From Paraburkholderia phenoliruptrix (GTDB lineage: Bacteria > Pseudomonadota > Gammaproteobacteria > Burkholderiales > Burkholderiaceae), in the NCBI RefSeq assembly GCF_019511605.1, contig NZ_JAEUAV010000010.1, positions 62,001 to 126,000 of the forward strand: a DNA stretch of 64,000 nucleotides, read 5' to 3'. Every line of letters begins with the position of its first letter. Position 1 is the stretch's first letter. The notes beneath the pieces are model-generated. The model saw nothing but the letters and a program-made list of their open reading frames with translations, was not told the origin of the DNA and searched no databases. A program made the translations under genes and the position numbers. This document shows, piece by piece, positions 16,138-24,759 of the stretch.

Positions 16138-18030
16138 TTACTGCATACGGAATATCGGACGGAAGAAACCGGTGAGCTGCGCGTAGGCGTCCAGTGGCAG
16201 AACGTGCGCGACGTACTGATCAGGACGGACCACAACCAGTGCGCCCCGCTCGCGGTCGACTTCGCGTTCGTTGAAGATATCAATGCTCGCGTCGCTAGTA
16301 AAGGCTTTCTCATAGTCGGTCAGGCCATAACGGCCTTTGCGTGGCAGCAAAAGCGTCGGTAGATCTTTCAGATTTACTTCCCGATGCGGTTGTTGCAGCA
16401 CGGCCCGCAGGTCGAGCACACTGTCGACATCCGCGCCCTCCGGTGTGACGAGTCGCAATACTGATTCCGCGGATGTCGCGAGGTGCTCGCATAGAGCGTG
16501 CAGCATGCTACGATTCGCGTCCGAGAACGCGTACAAACGCCAGCGGCCGTCTGCTTGTGCGACGTGTCCGAGGTGCATTGGCTTTGCATCTGCAAACCGG
16601 ATGACCGGCGACGAATGAAAACGCGTCCCGATCGAAAAGCCCTTTGCGAGCGCCTGATGCGTGGCTTCGCCGGTTAGTATGCCAGGCCGGTAACGTGTTG
16701 CGATACCCGCTGTATAGCGACCCGCTCGAACGAAGTACGCCTGCAACTCTGCGGGATCGACGCCGCTCGCTTCTGTTCGGGCAGGATCTTTCGGCGGAGC
16801 GGCCATCATCGCCGACCATTCCTTGTCGAAATCGATCAGTTCCTGTGCAATGGGCTGGCGCTCGTCCGAATACGTCCGCAACAGGTTGACGTCGCTGCGC
16901 CCCTCCAGCACCGCGCCGAGCTTCCAGCCAAGGTTGAATCCGTCCTGCATGGAAACGTTCATGCCTTGGCCCGCTTTCGCACTGTGCGTATGACAGGCAT
17001 CGCCCGCGATGAACACACGAGGTTCCCGGGCAGTGCCATCCGCCGCAACAGCGTCGTCGAAGCGATCGGCCAGGCGCTGCCCTACCTCGTAAACCGAAAA
17101 CCATGCCACCTCTTTCACGTCAAGCGAATAGGGACGGAGGATTCGCTGGGCCGTCGCGATGCTGCGATCGGCTGTGATCTGCCTAATCCTGTCGCGGTTT
17201 TCCGCCGTAACCTCACCTAGATCGACGTACAAGCGCACCAGATACCCACCTTCGCGCGGAATGACAAGGAGATTGCCGTTGCTCGCAGACTGGATGGCCG
17301 CTTTCAGCCGGATGTCGGGGAAGTCTGTGACGGCAAGAACGTCCATGACGCCCCATGCATGATTGGCTGTATCTCCGCGAAGCGTTTGCCCGATCGCCGC
17401 GCGCACACGGCTGCGCGCGCCGTCGCAACCGACGACATAGCGCGCGCGCACGGCGACCTCATCAAACCGGGTTGGGTCGCTACGCCGCAACGCGACGCGC
17501 ACCGGATACTCATGGCTATCGTCGCGCTGAATGTCCACGACTTCCATGCCGTAGTCCGGCTCCAGCCGCCGCGCTGAGCGGCGCATTACATCGAGCAGAT
17601 ATTCCTGTATCCGGGCCTGATTGACGATAACGTGCGGAAATTCTGAAAGGCCTGTTTCGGTGTCTTGAACGCGACCGGCACGGCTGATCGCTTCCCGATC
17701 GTTTGCATCAGGTCGCCAGAATACCGTGTCGTTGACCCAGTAGGCTTCTTTTAGCAAGCGTTCACTGAGGCCGAACGCATGAAACATTTCGACGGTACGG
17801 CACGCTACGCCATCTGCTTGTCCCATCAGCAACGGTCCATCACGACGCTCCACGATGCGGGTATTGATCGACGGGAATTGAGACAGTTGCGCGGCGAGTA
17901 CGAGTCCGGCAGGGCCGCTTCCGACGATAAGCACGTCGACCGTATCGGGCATGTGCGCAGACTGCGAGGTGCCGAAGGCGGGCTCGATCGATGGATCGCC
18001 GACACGAAAACCGTTGAGATGAAATTGCAC
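16138..18030 (-). CDS. mobA: FAD-dependent aromatic hydroxylase, 3-hydroxybenzoate 4-monooxygenase-like
   Basis: The 630-residue size fits the phenol hydroxylase/MobA type (class A flavoprotein with a C-terminal thioredoxin-like domain). The FAD-binding GSGPAG is at about 37-42, the second motif is VVGCDGARSRVR and the third is FIAGDACHTHSAKAGQGMN. MobA converts 3-hydroxybenzoate to protocatechuate with NADPH and O2. GTG at 18030 is eight bases after GGAGGA; the longer frame from 18087 has no ribosome site. No ring-cleavage genes for protocatechuate are in the window, so the product must be used by genes elsewhere. Confidence 0.8.
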   Translation of the reverse strand: MQFHLNGFRVGDPSIEPAFGTSQSAHMPDTVDVLIVGSGPAGLVLAAQLSQFPSINTRIVERRDGPLLMGQADGVACRTVEMFHAFGLSERLLKEAYWVNDTVFWRPDANDREAISRAGRVQDTETGLSEFPHVIVNQARIQEYLLDVMRRSARRLEPDYGMEVVDIQRDDSHEYPVRVALRRSDPTRFDEVAVRARYVVGCDGARSRVRAAIGQTLRGDTANHAWGVMDVLAVTDFPDIRLKAAIQSASNGNLLVIPREGGYLVRLYVDLGEVTAENRDRIRQITADRSIATAQRILRPYSLDVKEVAWFSVYEVGQRLADRFDDAVAADGTAREPRVFIAGDACHTHSAKAGQGMNVSMQDGFNLGWKLGAVLEGRSDVNLLRTYSDERQPIAQELIDFDKEWSAMMAAPPKDPARTEASGVDPAELQAYFVRAGRYTAGIATRYRPGILTGEATHQALAKGFSIGTRFHSSPVIRFADAKPMHLGHVAQADGRWRLYAFSDANRSMLHALCEHLATSAESVLRLVTPEGADVDSVLDLRAVLQQPHREVNLKDLPTLLLPRKGRYGLTDYEKAFTSDASIDIFNEREVDRERGALVVVRPDQYVAHVLPLDAYAQLTGFFRPIFRMQ

Positions 18031-18070
18031 GATGTCTTCCTCCGGGTGGCATATGTCGCGGTGAGGAAAA

Positions 18071-18083
18071 TATACTCCGTATA
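18071..18083. promoter_or_regulatory. Palindrome TATAC-TCC-GTATA upstream of mobA
   Basis: A perfect 5-base inverted repeat with a 3-base spacer lies 41-53 bases before the mobA start, where a MarR-type repressor would act. The assignment to MobR is inferred. Confidence 0.45.
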
Positions 18084-18728
18084 CCAACTATGTGAAAGGA
18101 TCGTCGTCGTGGACGTTTACCCTTGCTTCAGGTTTCGCCGACCATCAGTGCAACGCGCAACACCTTAGGCGGCGCCGTGGTTGCACTTGGCGATCCGCCG
18201 TTAGACACATCAGCGCCCCCTGGCTCGCCAACTGACCTCTTGGCGGCCGCAGATGCCCGGGCATTCGAGGCTTTGGGCCCTAGGTCAAGGACGCATCAGA
18301 GTGCGCACCTATCTTTACTAAAATTAGATGGCTAATATAATGATGTGATGTCACGGAGAAAGATGACCGGGCGATACGTGACCGTGCAAAGAGGTAATGG
18401 AGGGAGTCCTCGTATTGGAGGAGAACGAGAAAACCTGGGCAAATTGCTGTTCGCGTGTCGCGAGCGAGACTCGACGCGCTCACGCGTTTTTTGGGGTACA
18501 GGCCACTATCTTGCTCCTGCCAACTTAGGTTGGGATCTCCGACGCGAGGATAGGGCGTCTCAAGCACCGTTCTTGCGGTTGAGACGAGTGTTAAATCGCC
18601 ACGACACGGCGTGTTGCTTCTAGTGCAAGGTTCTGCGAGTGGAATTAATCTTTATCGCGTCGATGACTACGGCCTGGTCTGCATCGCGATCAAACGGCTA
18701 GAGTGATCAGAGAATCGGTTTCAGGATC
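18084..18728. other. Intergenic region between mobA and the ArgP-like gene
   Basis: I find no supportable gene here. Short open frames (for example 18345-18623) show no recognisable family. The region holds the repeat of the 8602 palindrome at 18322-18336 in an AT-rich patch, and must contain promoters for the divergent mobA and lysR genes. Confidence 0.5.
18322..18336. promoter_or_regulatory. Second copy of AATTAGATGGCTAAT
   Basis: Fifteen bases identical to 8602-8616, again palindromic (ATTAG-ATGG-CTAAT) and intergenic. It may be an operator shared with the cupin operon. Confidence 0.4.
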
Positions 18729-19637
18729 ATGTACTTCGATCGTCAGCAACTCGAAACATTTTTTGTCGTCGTGCAGACACGCAATTTCCGCGAGGCGGCG
18801 CATGCGTTGAACGTTACGAAAAGTGCTGTTTTCCAGAGGGTCAACTCACTCGAAGAGCACGTGGGAGTCCTACTGCTCGTGCGCGAAAGCGTTGCGCCAA
18901 CACCTGCAGGGGAAATGTTGCTTCACCACATCCAGGTGCTAAAGATGCTTGAGGCCGACACGATCTCAAGGATAAAGCCCGATGCCAGCACCCGAACAAT
19001 GGCCGCGATCGTGATCAACGCAGATTCTCTGGCGACGTGGTTTGGGCCGGTTGCCTGCACGATTGCGAAGGAAAATGTCGCTCTAGAACTGATCGTGGAC
19101 GATCAGGATTACACGCTAGCCGTATTGGCACGCGGCGAGGCAATGGGATGCGTGTCGACGGCACGTACTGCACCGACAGGATTTGTTGCCGAACCGATCG
19201 GGGCCATGGAATATGAATGCGTGGCGACACCCTCCTTCGTTGAAGCAAATTTTGCGCGAGGACTGAATCTGCGGGATATCCTCGCTGCGCCCGCAGTGTT
19301 ATTCAACCGGAAGGATGGCTTACATGCGACCTTTCTCGCGCAACTCGTTGGTTTTCCAGTCAATGGCTATCCGGTACATTACTTTCCTTCGCCGCAGGCT
19401 CTCTTATTCGCCATCCATGCGGGAGTCGGTTACGGCCTGGTACCGTCCATGCAGGTGCAGTCGCGTATCGCTTCGGGCGAATTCGTGGCGTTGGCGCCGC
19501 ACGACAAGATCTCCGTCGATCTATACTGGCATCGTTGGGTGAAGGCGCCACCGAACGCACAGACTATTAGCGAACTAGTCATGCGCGAAGCCCGTCAGAC
19601 GTTGATTCAGCCACCTTCTGCGTCGCGAGAGCAATAA
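18729..19637 (+). CDS. LysR family regulator, ArgP/LysG-like
   Basis: A 302-residue LysR protein whose N-terminus (QLETFFVVVQTRNFREAAHA, LNVTKSAVFQRVNSLEEHVG, PTPAGEMLLHHIQVLKMLE) resembles ArgP/LysG, regulators of lysine/arginine export and of some other transport genes. It converges on the transporter gene and overlaps its 3' end by 31 bases. Whether it controls that transporter or the desaturase cannot be told. Confidence 0.8.
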   Translation: MYFDRQQLETFFVVVQTRNFREAAHALNVTKSAVFQRVNSLEEHVGVLLLVRESVAPTPAGEMLLHHIQVLKMLEADTISRIKPDASTRTMAAIVINADSLATWFGPVACTIAKENVALELIVDDQDYTLAVLARGEAMGCVSTARTAPTGFVAEPIGAMEYECVATPSFVEANFARGLNLRDILAAPAVLFNRKDGLHATFLAQLVGFPVNGYPVHYFPSPQALLFAIHAGVGYGLVPSMQVQSRIASGEFVALAPHDKISVDLYWHRWVKAPPNAQTISELVMREARQTLIQPPSASREQ

Positions 19638-20929
19638 GAGTCTGCCGTCGATGGCTGAGCGCGGGATCGTGCAGATGTCCCAATCGTTTCTTGGAGGCGG
19701 TCGCCAGCTCGGTATAAGCCCACAACGGCAAGTGCGGCGGCGATCGACGCAAGCAGTGGCGGGACTTCGGGCAGTGCAGTGTTGGTTTCCCAGCGGATCA
19801 GATAATCTGCCAGTGATATTGCGCAGGCTATCGCCATCGCTGTATTCGCTGCGCGGCCGGAGATGCTGACGTGCAAGAGGCTTAGCGCCAACAATGGTGC
19901 CACCGCGGCGATGTAGATGAGATTGAGACCTACCATCATGTCGACAAGGCTTTGCTGACGCGACGCGACGACGATTCCGAGCAACGCCGGCAAAGCTCGG
20001 GACCAGAAAGGGCGCATGACAGAAGGTCGGCCGAACATCGCAACTGCATCCGACATCGCTCGCAGTATCGAGCTCGCAGAACCGAGAGCAGCCCCGACCA
20101 GCAAGGTTATGACAAAGGCTTGCGCCGTAGTCGTGGCGCCGCCAGGAAGGCTGTGCACGAGCAGGACCGGCACAACTTGGATAGGATCGTTCGCGCGTTG
20201 CAGATCCCCATGTTGACGGGCTGCAACGACTGCTGAGACCAACAAGAAACCCATGGCGAGAACCAGCGCTGCAGCGACCAGACTTCCGGCTCGAGCGCTA
20301 GAGGGTGTGCGGGCCGCCATCGCGAACTGCTGATAGTCCGCGCCGCATACGACCATAACGGCGACGGACACTAGGACAAATCCGGTGTGAGCGGAGGCAC
20401 CTTGCTGAAATGCTTTTGCGAAAGTCGCAGGTGCCATTAGCCAAATATCGATTTTTTCCGGTTCGATCAGAGAAAGCAGGAGCAGTACGTTGCATGCGAT
20501 CAGGCAGCAGGCGAAGCCAACGGAAAGCCATGACAGGCGAACTATCGATAGTGCTAGGAGCAGGACAATGATCACCGCTTCTGCGGAAGTCCTAGATAGC
20601 CCCGTAAGCGCTAACACTGCGGAACCTCCGCGAATTTGTGCAGCGAGTACGCCCGTCATCCAGACCAGGGATAAGGCTGCTGCATTGCGGCCGACGGACG
20701 GGCCGTAGCACCCGTTAAACTGACTCCAGATAGATCGACCCGTGCGCCAAAACGTAGGCGCGCAGGCGGCGAGCAAGGTCAGACCCAGTGCTGTTGCGAC
20801 TGCGTAAAGGCATCCGGCCATGCCTTCAACCATCGCCTGTTCGCCCGTTCCAACGAAGAAACCAACACCACAGCTCGTGGATATCAGCATCGCGCCGACT
20901 TGCATCGCGTTCAACGTTCGATCACGCAT
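19607..20929 (-). CDS. Multi-spanning membrane transporter (APC/sodium-solute-symporter-like fold), substrate unknown
   Basis: The 440-residue protein has about eleven to twelve hydrophobic segments and an interrupted first helix (MLISTSCGVGFFVGTGEQAM) reminiscent of LeuT-fold transporters. I chose ATG 20929, preceded by GGGGAG and overlapping the desaturase stop by eight bases. An ATG at 20968 lies inside the desaturase gene. Translational coupling to the desaturase implies a shared operon. I do not recognise a specific family, so the substrate is left open. Confidence 0.65.
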   Translation of the reverse strand: MRDRTLNAMQVGAMLISTSCGVGFFVGTGEQAMVEGMAGCLYAVATALGLTLLAACAPTFWRTGRSIWSQFNGCYGPSVGRNAAALSLVWMTGVLAAQIRGGSAVLALTGLSRTSAEAVIIVLLLALSIVRLSWLSVGFACCLIACNVLLLLSLIEPEKIDIWLMAPATFAKAFQQGASAHTGFVLVSVAVMVVCGADYQQFAMAARTPSSARAGSLVAAALVLAMGFLLVSAVVAARQHGDLQRANDPIQVVPVLLVHSLPGGATTTAQAFVITLLVGAALGSASSILRAMSDAVAMFGRPSVMRPFWSRALPALLGIVVASRQQSLVDMMVGLNLIYIAAVAPLLALSLLHVSISGRAANTAMAIACAISLADYLIRWETNTALPEVPPLLASIAAALAVVGLYRAGDRLQETIGTSARSRAQPSTADSYCSRDAEGG

Positions 20930-21866
20930 GCCGCGCTCCCCAGCCATTGACAGCGGCACGCGTACCACCGAAGTATGCGTGGCAGACGATTGCTCGCCGG
21001 GCGAAAAAAGGAAGCTGCTCGAGGCGTGCGTGTAGCTCAGGAAGACGGTAATAGGGGACGTGCGGAAAGAGGTGATGTGTTAGGTGGTACCCGTTGTGAT
21101 GCGGATGAAGGAGCGTCGAAACGAACCGACGATCCAGAATGTCGCGGGTGTAGGTAAAGATTCCGCGCGGGTCTAGCCCATAGTGATCAGTCATCTCGCG
21201 GAATGTGGTGATTGCATGGAACACAGTGGCTCTAGCGATCATCCACAACAACCCGAACAGAAGCGCGAAGTGTATGCCGAATGCTACCGTCAAAAGCGCC
21301 TCATATATCGCCCACCAAAGCAAGACGCCGAGCCGCTGCCATGCGGTGACTTCTTTCGATAGCAGGTGCCCAAAGAACGATCCGGCCCAGGTCGAGGGGT
21401 CCTTCAGCACGCGTGCATAGGCGTGGTACCAACGGTCTCCCTTGTTGACGACATTTGGAATGAAATCGGGGTCGCTCGCCGGATCGCCGAGCCAGGCGTG
21501 ATGCTTCGCATGCTGCTTGCGATACAGCGTAAGGCTATTGAAGAGTGGTGCCGCAAGGAACAGATATGCTGTTCTGTCGTTGACGCTGGGGCGGGTACTC
21601 AGGTTGCGGTGTGCGGCATCGTGAAGCAGGTTGCCCAGCGCGCGTTGCCGGTTGCCAATTGCGATGACCGCTACTAGTGCGGCCCACCTGCCCATCGTAA
21701 ATGCGCCCCAAACAGCGAGCCATATGATGCCCCAGTCGAGGGCAATGTCGGCCAGTGCTTGCCATGTGCGGGGCTGTAGCGAGGGCCAGACGTGACCCGA
21801 TGCCGCAACGGAGGAATGAATGGCTGCTAGATCGGCAGCGACCAGAGGCGATGTCGTTGAATGCAT
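20922..21866 (-). CDS. Membrane fatty acid desaturase
   Basis: A 314-residue protein with three histidine boxes in the right order: HDAAH (82-86), HAKHH (119-123) and HLTHH (261-265), which bind the diiron centre of membrane desaturases and hydroxylases. Hydrophobic segments lie around residues 45-75, 100-115 and 180-215. It is the first gene of a two-gene minus-strand unit with the transporter. A 214-base AT-rich gap separates it from the divergent ACT-like gene. The substrate could be a fatty acyl chain or a lipid; ketolase or hydroxylase activity is also possible. Confidence 0.85.
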   Translation of the reverse strand: MHSTTSPLVAADLAAIHSSVAASGHVWPSLQPRTWQALADIALDWGIIWLAVWGAFTMGRWAALVAVIAIGNRQRALGNLLHDAAHRNLSTRPSVNDRTAYLFLAAPLFNSLTLYRKQHAKHHAWLGDPASDPDFIPNVVNKGDRWYHAYARVLKDPSTWAGSFFGHLLSKEVTAWQRLGVLLWWAIYEALLTVAFGIHFALLFGLLWMIARATVFHAITTFREMTDHYGLDPRGIFTYTRDILDRRFVSTLLHPHHNGYHLTHHLFPHVPYYRLPELHARLEQLPFFARRAIVCHAYFGGTRAAVNGWGARHA

Positions 21867-22015
21867 CGTAAGGCTCCTTTCGAAAAAGAGAGTACCCCTA
21901 CTGTCCGGACTCTGTGATCCGTTCCTGGGTAGATCCAGTTTGTGTCGAGATCATAGGAGGCCAATAGACAAAAATGAGCGATGATTAAAATAATGATACG
22001 ACGTAAATAATTTTT

Positions 22016-22051
22016 TTATGCCGTGCGTTAGTGACGTCATCTATGGCATAA
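22016..22051. promoter_or_regulatory. Inverted repeat TTATGCC / GGCATAA around TGACGTCA
   Basis: Perfect 7-base arms flank a region that contains the 8-base palindrome TGACGTCA (22032-22039), in the divergent gap 30-65 bases before the ACT-like gene. It is a plausible regulator site. Confidence 0.35.
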
Positions 22052-22080
22052 CGTAATTCTCTTTTTAAGGAGCCGAGACA

Positions 22081-22482
22081 TTGAGCGAAAGAGACTTGAT
22101 CAAGCTATGTGCGAAGCTCAGTCCTGTGATGGCTGACTCCGTGTATGTCTATTGTTCGTTTCCGAACTTCGTTTTGCCGATAGGGTTGCCTACCATCTGT
22201 ACCATCAGCGAACGAGAGGGACTGACGGCTGTCGTGCCGCGTGAAGACGCCGAGCGCCTGAGTTTGCCCTATACATTCGAGGCTCGTCTCATTACGCTGT
22301 CTGTGCACTCGAGCCTCGAAGCAGTGGGGTTTATGGCTGTCGTCAGTCGCAAACTCGCGGATGCAGGCATTGCGTGCAATGTGATCGCCGGTTACTACCA
22401 CGATCACATTCTGGTACCCGTCGAGAGGGCGGAGGACGCGATGGTGTTATTGCAAGAGATCGCTGCTTTTTCCAACAGATGA
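22081..22482 (+). CDS. Small ACT-domain-like protein
   Basis: This 133-residue protein ends in a pattern like the ACT_7 type (VHSSLEAVGFMAVVSRKLADAGI, then VIAGYYHDHILVPVERAEDA), a small-molecule-binding fold seen in orphan amino-acid-binding proteins. It starts at TTG 22081 after AAGGAG. It stands alone, divergent from the desaturase. A role in metabolite sensing is possible but not shown. Confidence 0.65.
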   Translation: MSERDLIKLCAKLSPVMADSVYVYCSFPNFVLPIGLPTICTISEREGLTAVVPREDAERLSLPYTFEARLITLSVHSSLEAVGFMAVVSRKLADAGIACNVIAGYYHDHILVPVERAEDAMVLLQEIAAFSNR

Positions 22483-22721
22483 TCGTTGACCATCTTGCGC
22501 GCATGGCGCGTTCCGCGGGTCACCCGGCGGAAGAATATTTTTTGGCGGTGGAGAGATAGTGCTAGGCGTGTTATTGCTTGATGCCACACTCAATAAATCG
22601 GGATTCAAAGAACCGAGAGGCGAATAAATATCAGGTGCAGGTGCCTGGTATATGAGCGAATCGCGTCGAGGTTGTCCACACGATGCCGAGGGACCTTGCC
22701 TGGAGCTAGAGAGGGCAAAGC

Positions 22722-23285
22722 ATGTCCGAACCGACCGACAATATTCCACAACAAGGCTCAGCGGCCGATGCGAACCTTGGCCTGGGCGATGTGCATCGAC
22801 AGACCGAAGAGGCCCGGGCGCTTATCTCGCGCCTGACCGAGCGCCTGCGAAAACGTGATCGCCGCATCGCCTTGCTCGAGACCGCGCTTGCCCGGACCGT
22901 GCTGATGCATCATGTCTGGGCGTCGCATCTTGAACGTAAGCTCGACCGGTCATCTGCCTCGAGCACTCCTATGCAACCCGACGTGCAAGGTCTCTCGGGA
23001 GGGGCAAGCACATCCGCTCCCGGTCCAGATGAATCGCCCCCTGGCGTCATCGTCCGTCTTCCGCATCTTACGCGCACCCTTGAGGCGCTGTTCGACGTGA
23101 TGCGCGAGTACTGGTCGGATTGGGACCCCGAACGCCCGCCAAAATCCTCCACCGTCGCCCGGGCTATCGATGAAAAGCTCGGACTGAAACCTCAGGCCAA
23201 CGGCGAAGCGTCGCGTAGCGCGCAGACCTTTGCCGCCGCGCTGAGGCCTGACTCAGTAAGTGAATTGGACGGTCGCCACCGTTGA
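22722..23285 (+). CDS. Hypothetical plasmid protein with coiled-coil
   Basis: A 187-residue soluble protein. Residues 25-60 (HRQTEEARALISRLTERLRK then RDRRIALLETALA) look like a coiled coil. A low-complexity Ser/Pro linker follows, then a conserved-looking C-terminal part (LTRTLEALFDVMREYWSDWD, PPKSSTVARAIDEKLGL). No family recognised. It precedes the AlpA-like gene and may belong to the transfer region's control genes. Confidence 0.6.
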   Translation: MSEPTDNIPQQGSAADANLGLGDVHRQTEEARALISRLTERLRKRDRRIALLETALARTVLMHHVWASHLERKLDRSSASSTPMQPDVQGLSGGASTSAPGPDESPPGVIVRLPHLTRTLEALFDVMREYWSDWDPERPPKSSTVARAIDEKLGLKPQANGEASRSAQTFAAALRPDSVSELDGRHR

Positions 23286-23402
23286 TGCTAGCTCTCTGAC
23301 GGTATGTTCTGACGGCACGACGGAATTGCCCGTCAGTGCGATCCACTGCTTCAATGGGACCCATGCAGTAGCTCACAGGGACCAGGCAGTCGGAGGTTGA
23401 AC

Positions 23403-23636
23403 ATGCCAGCGCAGTTGCGAGTCGCGGGTGCCATATTACGCCGCAGGCAGGTCGAAATCGAAGTTGGGCTGAAGCGTTCGACGATCTATCAGCGGATCCA
23501 GGAGGGGACGTTCCCACGCCCGATCAGGCTCGGCGAGCGGGCCGTTGGCTGGCGAGCTGCCGATATCGAGCGGTTTCTCGAAAACCCGGCAGGATATCGC
23601 GCTTCGCAGTCCGATGATGGAGCTTGCGATGAGTGA
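23403..23636 (+). CDS. AlpA-like helix-turn-helix DNA-binding protein
   Basis: The 77-residue protein has the AlpA pattern: RRRQVEIEVGLKRSTIYQRI, then EGTFPRPIRLGERAVGWR, then AADIERFLE. These small MerR-like proteins regulate mobile-element genes. The ATG at 23403 is six bases after CGGAGG; a TTG at 23397 is too close. It overlaps the next gene by eight bases. Confidence 0.85.
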   Translation: MPAQLRVAGAILRRRQVEIEVGLKRSTIYQRIQEGTFPRPIRLGERAVGWRAADIERFLENPAGYRASQSDDGACDE

Positions 23637-23913
23637 GCAGCGTGCGGTCGCTTCGATTGACGCTCGGCTGGACAATTGGGCAAGTGCATCCCGTGGCCGA
23701 TATGACCCAACTGACGCTGCCCTAGTCGAGCAGGCGTGGCAGCGATTGGCGCCATGCCACAAAGAGCTGCTTCATATGGCGTATCAGTGGCGGGCGGGCC
23801 GCGAAGTGATTTGCCGGCGGCTCAAGATTCCCCGGCGTCCGTGGCACAAGTACGAGCTGGAACTTGCTGCTGCCAAGCAAAGTATTGCGAGCCTGCTGGC
23901 AGTGCAGGTATGA
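23629..23913 (+). CDS. Small protein with antiterminator/sigma-like C-terminal helices
   Basis: A 94-residue protein translated from an ATG overlapping the AlpA stop. The C-terminal part (CHKELLHMAYQWRAGREVIC, then RRLKIPRRPWHKYELELAAA) resembles the region-4-like helices of phage late regulators such as the DUF1133/Q-like group, but I cannot name a family with confidence. Coupling to AlpA suggests a regulatory role for the transfer operon. Confidence 0.6.
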   Translation: MSEQRAVASIDARLDNWASASRGRYDPTDAALVEQAWQRLAPCHKELLHMAYQWRAGREVICRRLKIPRRPWHKYELELAAAKQSIASLLAVQV

Positions 23914-24032
23914 CGTAGTTGAAGTCACTAAACAATCTATTCCGGTCAACGTGCGAGCGCACGACCGAGTACGCGTGAGCGGCCCCGATGTACTGACGTG
24001 TATGCATAAGTAGGCCAGTCTCCACGCGATCG

Positions 24033-24062
24033 AAGCCCGTAGCTCAGAAAAATTACGGGCTT
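24033..24062. repeat. Hairpin AAGCCCGTA / TACGGGCTT
   Basis: A perfect 9-base stem with a 12-base AT-rich loop, about 120 bases after the 23629 gene. No T-run follows, so it may act as RNA structure or operator. Confidence 0.4.
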
Positions 24063-24096
24063 GTCATTACCTGATGCTTGAGTCTGATCCCCCTTG

Positions 24097-24137
24097 AGCC
24101 CGCGGTAAGCCTCCCCGGCGCCGCGGGTTCCTTTTTT
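24097..24137 (+). terminator. Rho-independent terminator before the T4SS operon
   Basis: CCCGCGG (24099-24105) pairs with CCGCGGG (24121-24127), followed closely by six T residues at 24132-24137. It would end transcripts from the AlpA unit and isolate the virB operon. Confidence 0.65.
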
Positions 24138-24184
24138 CACGCGTCCGTTCTGGTGCATCGGTGCGAATCGATGGAGGATGGATC

Positions 24185-24757
24185 GTGAAGACGTGGCTCA
24201 TAGCATGGAAGGATCGTGGCTGGACCGCGATCCACGGAGCGATGCAAGGCTGGTCGCTGGGCCTTGCATTAGTCGCCGGCACCGCGATTTTTGGTCCGGG
24301 CGTCGCACGTGCCGACGACTGGGGCTGCCAGGTCATCCTTTGCCTATCAAATCCGGGCGGCCCAGAACAGTACAGCCAATGCGTGCCACCGATTGAGAGA
24401 CTGTGGCGCGCGCTGCGTCACGGCGACCCGTTTCCGACCTGCGACTTTGGCGCTGGCGGATCGCAAGGCACGTTTTCGAGCAACACGTTCGCGAGCCGTG
24501 GGTATTGCCGGGAAGACCTCCTGTACTGGGGCGGCCCAGAGCAGAGCGAACTGCTGTGCCGAGCCTCCGGCGCGATCAACGTCGACATCAACAACCGGCT
24601 GTACACGCGCGTCTGGTGGGACGTGGGAGGGCAAGGATCGACCGTTACGGAGTTCTACGGCACTGGCAGTACCGAGGTGCCGTACGACCCAACGCAGTCT
24701 GCGACGCTGTTCCTGCAACAAATCGAGCAGGACAGCGGATCCGGTGGGGGCCACTAA
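24185..24757 (+). CDS. Exported cysteine-rich protein, TrbM-like
   Basis: A hydrophobic leader ending GVARA precedes a cysteine-rich mature part. The segment WGCQVILCLSNPGGPEQYSQ then CVPPIERLWRAL resembles TrbM/KikA proteins of conjugative systems, where a Cys-rich CLS...C..PI motif recurs. GTG at 24185 is preceded by GGAGG. It is the first gene of the T4SS operon, two bases before virB1. The exact role of TrbM is poorly known; here a periplasmic location is expected. Confidence 0.65.
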   Translation: MKTWLIAWKDRGWTAIHGAMQGWSLGLALVAGTAIFGPGVARADDWGCQVILCLSNPGGPEQYSQCVPPIERLWRALRHGDPFPTCDFGAGGSQGTFSSNTFASRGYCREDLLYWGGPEQSELLCRASGAINVDINNRLYTRVWWDVGGQGSTVTEFYGTGSTEVPYDPTQSATLFLQQIEQDSGSGGGH

Positions 24758-24759
24758 TC

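Noticed and set aside
18345..18623. Open frame of 92 codons between mobA and the ArgP-like gene
   Set aside because: No family resemblance, biased composition and no clear ribosome site; not called as a gene.
10443..23380. A 24-base stretch at 10443 and 23357 (about TGGGACCSATGCAGTAG plus ACAG) agreeing at 21 positions
   Set aside because: With this window length about one such pair is expected by chance, and the two places have unrelated contexts.
24033..24062. Reading the AAGCCCGTA/TACGGGCTT stem as part of a tRNA or as a terminator
   Set aside because: No other tRNA arms can be built around it and no T-run follows.
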